DNA of 64,000 nt, from contig DASVVJ010000112.1 of NCBI GenBank assembly GCA_036389955.1, positions 1-64,000 on the forward strand. The letters run 5' to 3'. Source of the DNA: DATHBR01 sp036389955 (GTDB lineage Bacteria; Myxococcota; Myxococcia; Myxococcales; Myxococcaceae). The position numbers and the translations under genes are program-made. This document shows positions 37,515-46,404 of this stretch, piece after piece (within the stretch, counting starts at the first letter, position 1; every line of letters begins with the position of its first letter). The notes under the pieces are model-generated. The model worked only from the letters and a program-made list of their open reading frames with translations. It did not search any database and was not told where the DNA came from.

Positions 37515-37629
37515 TGTATGAACTCCAAAACGCTGCTGCGGCGGCCGCTTGGACAGACCGCCTGACATAGTCGAACCAACCACGGGACCTGCCCAAAAAC
37601 TCCAAGGGAGAGGCCCGGAAAGGCCGACC

Positions 37630-37658
37630 CTCTTAGGAGGACCGAGGGGGTAAGTCAA
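37630..37658 (-). promoter_or_regulatory. Probable rplM promoter
   Basis: On the minus strand TTGACT (37653-37658) and TAAGAG (37630-37635) are 17 bases apart. The 5' UTR would be about 105 bases, long enough for a leader structure; GC-rich hairpins are present in it. Confidence 0.5.
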
Positions 37659-37680
37659 GACCGCACCGCTTGCGGCGTCG

Positions 37681-39759
37681 TCAAACCCCACTTTCCCCCT
37701 GGGGAGGGCCCGCTTTCCCGCCTGTCCCCCCGCCTGGTCCCTTGGCCTTGAAGCGCTCCTTCAGGTTGGCGAAGAAGTTCTTCTCCTGGACGGTGGGCTC
37801 GCCCTTGCGGGGGGCGTCCAGGTCAATCCGCTCCACCACCTCGGGGGGCAGATCCTCCAGGAAACGCGAGGGAGTACACGGGACTTCCTTGCCCCGCTTC
37901 ACCCGGATGGCGGCCCGCGTCAAATAGAGCAGCTCCTTGGCCCGGGTGATGCCCACGTAGCAGAGCCGGCGCTCCTCTTCGAGGTTCTGCGGCTCGCCCT
38001 GCATGCCCTTGTGGGGCATCAGGTCCTCTTCCATGCCGATGAAGAAGACCAGCCGGTACTCCAGGCCCTTGGAGGCGTGCACCGTCATCAGGGTGACGCG
38101 CCGGTTGCTGCCGGGCACCTCCTCTTCCTCCTGCCGGGTGTCCAGGCTCAGGCGGTTGAGGTAGGTGAGCAGGCTGGCCTTCTTCCCCTCTCGCTTCTCG
38201 AAGGCCTCGAGCGAGTTGAGCACCTGCTCCACCGACTTGAGCTTCTTGTCCGCCGAGGTGACCGAGAGGGCCATGGAGCGTGCCGCTTCCTTGAAGCCGA
38301 TCTCTTCCAGGAGTTGGCGCGTTACCTGCGCCAGGTTTCCGCCCTCGAACAGGCCCCGGTAGCGCTCGATCAGCCGGAGGAACTCGCGGACCTTCCCCCC
38401 CGAGCCCGCAGGCAGGTCTTCGTACCCCTCGGAGCGCTCCATCGCTTCCCAGAGCGAGACGCCGTCCGCCCGGGCGTGCCCGTGCAGCCGCTCCATCGTC
38501 ACGTCGCCAATGCCGCGCGCCGGCACGTTGACGATGCGCAACAGGCTCACCTCGTCCCGCGGGTTGGCGATCACCTTGAAGTAGGCGATCACGTCCTTCA
38601 CCTCGCGCCGGTCGAAGAACTCGCTGCCGCCCACCACCTCGTAGGCGATGCCCTTCTCGCGCAGCGCCTCCTCGATGGGCCGCGACTGGCCGTTGGTGCG
38701 GTAGAGCACGGCGATCTCGTCCGCCGGGATGCCCAGGGCGATGTTCTTCTGGATCTCGTACGAGACGTAGCGTGCCTCCTCCTCCTCGTTGGGGCACGTC
38801 ACCACCCGGATGCGCTCGCCACCCGCGCGGTCCGTCCACATGCGCTTGGCCTTGCGCTCCGGGTTCTTCGCGATGACCGCGTTGGCCGCGTCCAGCACCG
38901 TCTGCATGGAGCGGTAGTTCTGCTCCAGCCGGACCTCTTTCGTGCCCGGGAAGTGACTGTCGAACTGGAGGATGTTCTTCACCTCCGCGCCGCGCCAGCT
39001 GTAGATGGCCTGGTCGTCGTCTCCCACCGCGCACACGTTCTGCGCCTCGCCCGCCAGCAGCCGCAGCAGGTTCATCTGCGCCAGGTTCGTGTCCTGGAAC
39101 TCGTCCACCAGCAGGTAGCGGAAGCGCCGGGTGTACTTCTCTCGCAGGTCCTCGTGTTCGCTCAGCAGCCGCGCCGGCAGCAGCAGCAGGTCGTCGAAGT
39201 CCACCGAGCCCTGCGCCTTCAGCGCCAGCTGGTAGCCCGGGTACACCATGTGGGTAATGAGATCGTAGTCGTCCCCCATCCCCTCCGGCTTGGGCTGGGG
39301 CGACTGCCCCGAGTTCTTCGCCTTGGAGATGAGGGTGAGCACCTTGCGCGCGTCGAAGCTCCGGTCATCCACCTTGTTGTCGCGCATGGCCCGGCGGATC
39401 AGCGCCAGCTGGTCGCCCATGTCCGCGATGGCGAACTTCTTCGGCCAGCCCAGCCGGTGGATGTCCTCCCGGAGCATCTCCGCACCAAAGGCGTGGAAGG
39501 TACACACCAGGACACCCTGTGCGCGGGGACCCGCCATCTTCACCAGCCGCTCCTTCATCTCGGTGGCGGCCTTGTTGGTGAAGGTGACGGCCAGGATGTT
39601 GCGAGCGGTGGCCCCTCCGGGCTTCCGGTCGAGGATGTGGACGATGCGGTGAGTAATGACGCGCGTCTTGCCGCTGCCAGCCCCCGCCAGCACCAGCAGG
39701 GGGCCCTCGGTGGTGACGACTGCTTCTCTCTGGGGAGGGTTGAGCTTCGAGAGGTCCAT
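37681..39759 (-). CDS. UvrD/PcrA/Rep-type SF1 DNA helicase
   Basis: 692 residues. The SF1A motifs are complete: AGAGSGKT (25-32), LAVTFTNKAATEMKERL, LLVDEFQDTN, GDDDQAIYSWRGAE, VRLEQNYRS and VTLMTVHASKGLEY with ITRAKELLYL. It unwinds DNA 3' to 5' in repair or replication restart. The length and the lack of a long C-terminal tail fit a Rep/PcrA-type member. Its start region overlaps no confirmed gene; it lies downstream of the plus-strand lipoprotein gene start, divergent. Confidence 0.93.
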   Translation of the reverse strand: MDLSKLNPPQREAVVTTEGPLLVLAGAGSGKTRVITHRIVHILDRKPGGATARNILAVTFTNKAATEMKERLVKMAGPRAQGVLVCTFHAFGAEMLREDIHRLGWPKKFAIADMGDQLALIRRAMRDNKVDDRSFDARKVLTLISKAKNSGQSPQPKPEGMGDDYDLITHMVYPGYQLALKAQGSVDFDDLLLLPARLLSEHEDLREKYTRRFRYLLVDEFQDTNLAQMNLLRLLAGEAQNVCAVGDDDQAIYSWRGAEVKNILQFDSHFPGTKEVRLEQNYRSMQTVLDAANAVIAKNPERKAKRMWTDRAGGERIRVVTCPNEEEEARYVSYEIQKNIALGIPADEIAVLYRTNGQSRPIEEALREKGIAYEVVGGSEFFDRREVKDVIAYFKVIANPRDEVSLLRIVNVPARGIGDVTMERLHGHARADGVSLWEAMERSEGYEDLPAGSGGKVREFLRLIERYRGLFEGGNLAQVTRQLLEEIGFKEAARSMALSVTSADKKLKSVEQVLNSLEAFEKREGKKASLLTYLNRLSLDTRQEEEEVPGSNRRVTLMTVHASKGLEYRLVFFIGMEEDLMPHKGMQGEPQNLEEERRLCYVGITRAKELLYLTRAAIRVKRGKEVPCTPSRFLEDLPPEVVERIDLDAPRKGEPTVQEKNFFANLKERFKAKGPGGGTGGKAGPPQGESGV

Positions 39760-39815
39760 TGCGCGCCGCGCGGGGATACCTTTTGATCGGGTCCGTGCGC
39801 GATATCAAATCCCAA

Positions 39816-40361
39816 ATGGCCCCGCTCCTGCTCGCGCTCGCGCTGGGCTTCGGTTGTTCGGAAGGCCGCCGTACCGCTCAGGAAGCACCCGCTGTCACCC
39901 CGGAGGCCGTGGCCGCCGCACCCTGCGTGTATTTCAAGGATCTGGCGCCCTTTCTTCCGGAGGAGCTGGACGGCTTCACCGAGTCCAGCACCGAGGGCTC
40001 CACCGGTAAGTACGGGGAGGTGTCCGTCAGCGAGGCCGAGCGGACCTTCTTCCGGGGTGAGGACCGCGAGGTGAAGGTGCGCATCGTGGACACCACCCTG
40101 GGGACGAAGATCGCCAAGGCCATCCGCAAGGCGGCCGAGGACGCGAAGGGCCGGCCGGAGAGCGACCCGACGGCCCCCATCTTCTGGGATGCGGCGGTGG
40201 GCTTCGTGCGCTACGACGCATCGGAGGCCACGGCGGAGGCGAACCTGCTGGTGGGGGACCGCTACGTGGTGGCGGTGACGAGCCGCGGCTTCCCCGGCAC
40301 GGTGGAGGTGCGGCGGGTGGCGCGAGGCATCGATCTCGCCGGGCTGGCGCAGCTGCGGTAA
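39816..40361 (+). CDS. Small secreted hypothetical, probable lipoprotein
   Basis: 181 residues from ATG of MAPLLLALALGFGCSEG; GFGC is a weak lipobox, and the hydrophobic segment before it fits export. The mature part starts with an Ala/Glu-rich spacer and then a beta-rich domain (FKDLAPFLPEELDGFTESST onward, about 45-180). I do not recognise a family. It is divergent from the helicase, and 30 bases ahead of the Cys-rich gene. Confidence 0.7.
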   Translation: MAPLLLALALGFGCSEGRRTAQEAPAVTPEAVAAAPCVYFKDLAPFLPEELDGFTESSTEGSTGKYGEVSVSEAERTFFRGEDREVKVRIVDTTLGTKIAKAIRKAAEDAKGRPESDPTAPIFWDAAVGFVRYDASEATAEANLLVGDRYVVAVTSRGFPGTVEVRRVARGIDLAGLAQLR

Positions 40362-40391
40362 GTCCCTGAGCAATTGGAAGGAGTTTCCCGA

Positions 40392-40892
40392 GTGAAGGAG
40401 AAAGGAACGCGCGCCGCGACTCCCACGCCTGAGTCGCTCAAAGAAGAGGCGGCGGCGCGAGAGGCGGTGGGGGCGCTGGGCAAGCGGGAGTTCATGGAGC
40501 AGTTCCAGAAGCTGGCCAAGGGCTTCGCAGCGGACCCGGGCAACCCGGGCTCGTACTCGTGCGAGGGGTGCCAGCGCTGCGCCAACTGCATGTTCTGCAA
40601 GGACTGCGACAGCTGTTACCACTGCACGCACTGCGTGCGGTGCGAGCTGTGCAACAACTGCTCGCACTGCGTGGACTCGAAGAGCTGCAATGCGTGCGCG
40701 TACTGCATCCAGTGCGAGAATTGCGCGAGCAGCGCGTACCTCATCCTCTGCAAGAACCTGCAGGACTGTAACTACTGCTTCGGGTGCGTGGGCCTGTCCA
40801 AGAAGGACTTCCACATCCTCAACGTGCCCTTCAGCCGCACCGAGTACTTCAAGGTGGTGAACCGGCTGCGCAAGGAGCTGGGCATCACCTGA
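40392..40892 (+). CDS. Cysteine-rich C-x-x tripeptide-repeat protein
   Basis: 166 residues from GTG with AAGGAG 8 bases upstream. From about residue 55 to 135 there are 22 cysteines: 13 in an unbroken C-x-x series, then 5 more, then 4 ending in NYCFGC. The C-terminus (GLSKKDFHILNVPFSRTEYF) resembles a family often mislabelled CaiB/BaiF. With Cys at every third residue, a triangular beta-helix-like stack or an iron-sulfur or metal scaffold is conceivable, but no function is known to me. There is no signal peptide, so the cysteines are in the cytosol. It is convergent with the next gene, one base apart. Confidence 0.8.
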   Translation: MKEKGTRAATPTPESLKEEAAAREAVGALGKREFMEQFQKLAKGFAADPGNPGSYSCEGCQRCANCMFCKDCDSCYHCTHCVRCELCNNCSHCVDSKSCNACAYCIQCENCASSAYLILCKNLQDCNYCFGCVGLSKKDFHILNVPFSRTEYFKVVNRLRKELGIT

Positions 40893-40893
40893 G

Positions 40894-41643
40894 TCACTCC
40901 ACGCACTGGTAGCGCATGTTCGACTTGCCGGACTTGAGGGTCTCGAGGCGTGCCTTCACCTTGGGGGTGAGGGCGGCCTCCGGGAAGGCGCGGATGAACG
41001 CCTCGAAGCCCGCGAGGACCTCCTCCTTCTTGCCGCAGGCGCAGGAGCCTCGGGTCATCATCCTCTCGATGCTCATGACTTCCAGGTGCACCTCTTCCGT
41101 GTAGGCCTTGGGGTACTTCGCCGCGTACTCCTTCCAGGCCCGGTAGAGGGGGATGAGTTCCGGTGACTGGAACCGCTCGCACCCGGTGGCGTCCGTCTGC
41201 TGCTCCCGGTACACGGCCCACGCGTCCGCGTCGGGATAGGTCCGGCGGCGGTTCTCGAAGAAAGCCACGTCTGCGGGCATGCCCTTGGCCCTGGCCAGCT
41301 TGAGGAAGAAGTCTGGATCGGGAACGGCGGAGAGGATCTCCTCGGTGCTGACGGTGAAACCTTCGAGCGTGTCGTCGAAGTCCTTCTCCGGTTTTCCCGC
41401 CGCCCGGGCCTCGTCACGTTCGGAGAGCTTGCCCTCCAGCCACCCAGCGGCCTCGAGCCCGAGGCGGTACACGGGCTCGAGTTCGCCCTTCTCACTGGCC
41501 CGCAGTTGCTTGAGCGCGGCGTAATACTTCGCCCGAGGTGAGGTGGCCGTTCCCTTCGCCCAGGCGGTGAGAGACACCAGGGCCAGGCCCACGGCCAGCC
41601 ATACCTTCGGAGCAGCCGACTTGCGTGCAGAGGTTCGGATCAT
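40894..41643 (-). CDS. Secreted hypothetical protein
   Basis: 249 residues from ATG of MIRTSARKSAAPKVWLAVG, with a signal peptide ending near AWAKG (about residue 30). The mature protein is helical, with a SCACGKKEEVLAGF segment near residue 205 and a Cys two residues from the end. I do not recognise a family. Transcribed toward the Cys-rich gene, with 1 base between their stops. Confidence 0.7.
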   Translation of the reverse strand: MIRTSARKSAAPKVWLAVGLALVSLTAWAKGTATSPRAKYYAALKQLRASEKGELEPVYRLGLEAAGWLEGKLSERDEARAAGKPEKDFDDTLEGFTVSTEEILSAVPDPDFFLKLARAKGMPADVAFFENRRRTYPDADAWAVYREQQTDATGCERFQSPELIPLYRAWKEYAAKYPKAYTEEVHLEVMSIERMMTRGSCACGKKEEVLAGFEAFIRAFPEAALTPKVKARLETLKSGKSNMRYQCVE

Positions 41644-41722
41644 GCGCGGAGTGTATGCGCGGCTCACGCTTCCTTGAGCATCTGCAGCGCCATGGACACC
41701 AGCCTGTTAGGGTGCCGCGCGC

Positions 41723-42838
41723 TTGAGCCCCTTGGAGACAGCACCAGCGGTATCTCCCCCGGGCCCCAGGGTGACTCCGGGGTTGGCCCTGGGACTCACC
41801 GGGCTGATGCTGGTGCACCACTTCGGGCTGTGGGCGTCGACGTCCACCCGCCGGGGGTTCGGGCTGCTCACCGCCCTGGACCGATGGGACTCCCACCTCT
41901 ATAGCGTCATCATCACCGAGGGCTATGACCCGGCCCTGCGGGCGTTCCTGCCGCTCTACCCGGGCCTGGTGTGGCTGGTGCGCACGGCGCTCGGGGGCAC
42001 GCTGCCTCCGCAGGTGCTGGGCACCGTGCTGTCCACGCTGTGCCTGCTGGGGTTCACCGCCTGGGTGGCCCGGCGCGGCTTGCGGCCCGAGGCCTCCTCG
42101 CCGCTGACGCCTCGGACCCTCTGGGGCTGGTTCTTCTTTCTCTACAGCCCCGCCAGCTTCGCGCTGCACTCGCACCACACCGAGGGCCTGTTCCTCCTGC
42201 TATCCTTCGGCGCGCTGATCTCCGCCTGGGATGGCCGGGTGCTGTGGACGGTGCTCTTCGCCGCGCTGGGCGTGTGGACGCGCAACCAGGGCGTCTTCGT
42301 GGCGGTGACCGCGGCGGCGCTGCTGGCGATGGGGGCAGGCTCCTGGCGCGAGCGGCTCACGCGCTTCGCCCTGGTGGGTGGCGTGGCATTCGCGTCGTTC
42401 CTGGGCTTTCTCACCTTCCAATGGATGAGCACGGGCGATGCCCTGGCGCACATGCACGCCCAGCGGCACTGGCACGGCGCCGGCTCGCTGTGGGGCGCTA
42501 TCCGTGGGCTCTGGTTCGGCAACGACTGGCACGAGCCCGGATGGTGGCTGGGCCTGCGCAACCTCTTCGCCGCCGTGCTGCTGGCCGCCTCCGTGGCGCT
42601 GCTGCGCCAGCGCTCCGTGTTGGGAGCCTACGGCCTGCTGTCGATCGCCATCATGCTGCCCCAGGGAGACCTGGGGAACGCGTTCCGCTTCGGCGCCGTG
42701 CTCTTCCCCCTGCTCTTTTTCGTGGGGGACTGGTTCGCTGCCCGGCCCGCGTGGCTGCGCTGGAGCGTGGCCGCGCTCACCCTGTGGCTCAACCACAAGG
42801 TGACACACGCGTTTTCCATCGGGGCCTGGGCCTACTGA
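41723..42838 (+). CDS. PIG-V/mannosyltransferase-like multi-pass membrane protein
   Basis: 371 residues with eight or more hydrophobic segments. Near the N-terminus LTALDRWDSHLYSVIITEGYD and AFLPLYPGLVWLV resemble the DRWD...PLYP signature of GPI-mannosyltransferase (PIG-V)-like bacterial proteins, which use lipid-linked sugars. The donor and acceptor are unknown. A TTG start at 41723 is taken; a later start inside the leader is possible. It ends about 70 bases upstream of the SAH riboswitch and is not obviously linked to ahcY. Confidence 0.7.
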   Translation: MSPLETAPAVSPPGPRVTPGLALGLTGLMLVHHFGLWASTSTRRGFGLLTALDRWDSHLYSVIITEGYDPALRAFLPLYPGLVWLVRTALGGTLPPQVLGTVLSTLCLLGFTAWVARRGLRPEASSPLTPRTLWGWFFFLYSPASFALHSHHTEGLFLLLSFGALISAWDGRVLWTVLFAALGVWTRNQGVFVAVTAAALLAMGAGSWRERLTRFALVGGVAFASFLGFLTFQWMSTGDALAHMHAQRHWHGAGSLWGAIRGLWFGNDWHEPGWWLGLRNLFAAVLLAASVALLRQRSVLGAYGLLSIAIMLPQGDLGNAFRFGAVLFPLLFFVGDWFAARPAWLRWSVAALTLWLNHKVTHAFSIGAWAY

Positions 42839-42910
42839 CGGGGCGGGGAGCCGGGCGCCCGAAGGTTCCCGCTACCGAGCCCCACGTCTCTTGTTGTAGG
42901 GTGTCTCCAT

Positions 42911-42970
42911 CCTGAGGAGCGCTGCAACGGGGGCCCTCCCCCGCCAGGCTCAGGTTTTGTAACGGCGCTC
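42911..42970 (+). promoter_or_regulatory. SAH riboswitch upstream of ahcY
   Basis: The consensus blocks GAGGAGCGCTGCAACGGG and CCCGCCAGGCTC are present. P1 pairs GAGCGC (42917-42922) with GCGCTC (42965-42970). P2 is CGGGGG/CCCCCG (42928-42943). CCTGAG (42911-42916) can form the pseudoknot with CTCAGG (42949-42954). This aptamer binds S-adenosylhomocysteine and switches on its recycling gene, which starts 84 bases downstream. Confidence 0.92.
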
Positions 42971-43053
42971 GCTGACTCGTGGCTGTCTGCCCGGGAAGCG
43001 AGCAAGAGCCCGCCTCCTCGGCATTCAGCCCCCTGCCAATCAGGAGCACCACC

Positions 43054-44472
<1,419 letters not shown>

Positions 44473-44501
44473 GCGGCAGCGGCCGCCCCGCGGCACCGGG
44501 C

Positions 44502-45119
44502 CTACTGGGCGCCGAAGTTCTGCGTCCAGTAGTGCTTGTAGGTGCTGGTCGTCCCGTAGAAGTACCCCACGCCGAGGTTCCGGAAGTTGGGGTTCATGAT
44601 GTTGTTGCAGTGGCCGGCGCTGGCCATCCACCCGTTCACGACCTCGGCCGGGGTGGTGTAGCCCGCGCTGATGTTCTCGCCCGCATACCGGTACGGGGTG
44701 TAGCCGGCCCAGGTGATGCGCTGGGTGAAGGTCGAGCCATCCAGGCCCGTGTGGCTGAAGTAGTTCTTGAGCCCCATGTCCTTGGAGTGCTTGCGCGCGG
44801 CACACTGCAGCTTCGCGTTCAAGGTGAGCGAGGGCGCCGGCGGCTTGACCACCCCGCCGCACGTGGCGCCCGCCGCGCGCCGCTGGTTCACCAGCGTGAG
44901 CACCTGGCTCTCGAAGCTTGCCCACGAGGTGTTCCAGGTCAGCACGTCATCGCAGTAGGCCTGGGCCGTGAGCTCCCGCTCCCCGGCCTCCGCTTCGACC
45001 TGGAGGGCCTCTCCTACGAGGCCCTCGGGTGCTCCCTCGCTCTCGCTGGGCTGCTCGGCGCCACAGCCCGCCAGCAGCGCGGCTCCCACCAGGGTGAAGA
45101 CGGTACGGTTCAGACGCAT
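44502..45119 (-). CDS. CAP/SCP-domain lipoprotein
   Basis: 205 residues from ATG of MRLNRTVFTLVGAALLAGCG; lipobox LAGC. After an acidic spacer the CAP (CRISP/PR-1) domain occupies about 70-205, with FSHTGLDGSTFTQRI and AGENISAGYTTPAEVVNGWMAS then GHCNNIMNPNFRNLGVGYF. The His-Glu...His arrangement of CAP proteins is present. The function of bacterial CAP domains is unclear. Convergent with ahcY; divergent from the GH3 gene. Confidence 0.9.
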   Translation of the reverse strand: MRLNRTVFTLVGAALLAGCGAEQPSESEGAPEGLVGEALQVEAEAGERELTAQAYCDDVLTWNTSWASFESQVLTLVNQRRAAGATCGGVVKPPAPSLTLNAKLQCAARKHSKDMGLKNYFSHTGLDGSTFTQRITWAGYTPYRYAGENISAGYTTPAEVVNGWMASAGHCNNIMNPNFRNLGVGYFYGTTSTYKHYWTQNFGAQ

Positions 45120-45261
45120 GGGGTTCCTCTTCTCGGTTTGGGTTACGGGGTAGTTAGGAATTCCTGTTTTCCTGAGCTTGCCTGGGCGGTGTGGTGCCGT
45201 AAAGGCCCCGCGCTTCCTTCGGGAAACGGGGTTCCCAGGCCTTTGTGAAAGACTGCGGTCC

Positions 45262-46404
45262 ATGCGCGCAGTGATTCGTTCATCGCCCGTCCTCCTAACG
45301 CTCGTGGTGCTCTTCCTCTTCGGCGAGGCCACTGCCCAGCCGAAGGCGCGCAAGGGCTTCGTCGAGCGCACCGCGGACGAGGCCCGCGTGGAGCGGGTGC
45401 TCCAGTCGCTGAGCCTGCGCGAGAAGGTGGGCCAGCTCCTCCTCGCCTATCCGCAGATCAGCAAGGACGGTCCGGTGGAGGTGGGCGGCGTGCTGTTCGT
45501 AGGCAGCACGCTGAGGAAGATCGACGCGGCGAAGGAGCGCATCCAGTCCAGCCGCTCGCGGGCCCGCATTCCGCCCTTCTTCGCGGTGGACATCGAGGGC
45601 GGCGGCTTCAACCGCCTGGACCGGCACCCTGCCCTCAAGGCACTGCCGGGAGCGCGGGAGATGGCGGCCCTGCCGGACACCGAGGTGGAGGCGTGGGGCG
45701 CACGGGTGGGCACGGCGATGCGCGAAGTGGGGCTGAACATGAACCTCGCCCCCGTGTTCGACGTGGCGCCCTCGGGCCACATGTTCCGCAACGGGCGCGC
45801 CTTCGCGGGAGACCCCGAGGTGGTGAAGAAGAAGGCCACCGCGTTTGCCCGCGGCCTGGCCAGGCAGGGCGTGGTCGCCATTGGCAAGCACTTCCCCGGC
45901 TATGGAGACCTGGATGCCGACTCCGACCATCATCGCGCCCTGGCCGACTGGGACGAGGCCCGCGTGCGCCAGGAGGCCGCCATCTTCCGTGCCGCGGACC
46001 GGTACCTGGGCGGGGTGATGATGTCGAACATCGTCTACACGCGCTTCGGCCAGAAGCCCGCCATCCTCGAGCCCGCGCTCGTCTCCATGGCCCATGAGCA
46101 TGGGTGGATCAGCGTGACCGATGACGTGGCCATTCGCGCGCTGGCCGAGCAGATTGGCGCCCCGCAGGAAGAGGTGGTGCGGCAGGCGTTCCTGGCGGGC
46201 AATGACCTCATCCTCACCACCGCGCCGCCGGACTGGAACAAGGGCCTGGACTACTTCGGCATCCTGATGGGCCTGGCCGAGTCGGAGCCGAAGATGCGCG
46301 AGCAGCTGGACGCGGCGGTCCGGCGCGTGCTGCGCCTGAAGGACCGGATGGGGCTGCTGGATGGGTTGCCCGCCACCACCACCGCGAAGGAGGCCGCCCG
46401 GTGA
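45262..46404 (+). CDS. Glycoside hydrolase family 3 (NagZ-like), secreted
   Basis: 380 residues from ATG of MRAVIRSSPVLLTLVV, with a signal peptide cleaved near ATAQP (about 26). The GH3 barrel shows GLNMNLAPVFDVAP, IGKHFPGYGDLDADSDHH (209-224) and a nucleophile Asp about 287 in WISVTDDVAI. The NagZ-type loop normally reads DSHxxLP; here it is DSDHHRALA, one residue longer. It probably removes beta-N-acetylglucosamine from cell-wall fragments, but in the periplasm or outside, unlike cytosolic NagZ. It shares GTGA with the next gene. Confidence 0.85.
   Translation: MRAVIRSSPVLLTLVVLFLFGEATAQPKARKGFVERTADEARVERVLQSLSLREKVGQLLLAYPQISKDGPVEVGGVLFVGSTLRKIDAAKERIQSSRSRARIPPFFAVDIEGGGFNRLDRHPALKALPGAREMAALPDTEVEAWGARVGTAMREVGLNMNLAPVFDVAPSGHMFRNGRAFAGDPEVVKKKATAFARGLARQGVVAIGKHFPGYGDLDADSDHHRALADWDEARVRQEAAIFRAADRYLGGVMMSNIVYTRFGQKPAILEPALVSMAHEHGWISVTDDVAIRALAEQIGAPQEEVVRQAFLAGNDLILTTAPPDWNKGLDYFGILMGLAESEPKMREQLDAAVRRVLRLKDRMGLLDGLPATTTAKEAAR

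Noticed and set aside
45160..45261. Palindrome-like CCCCG...CGGGG near 45214-45240 before the GH3 gene
   Set aside because: The pairing has several interruptions and does not clearly fit a terminator for either flanking gene.
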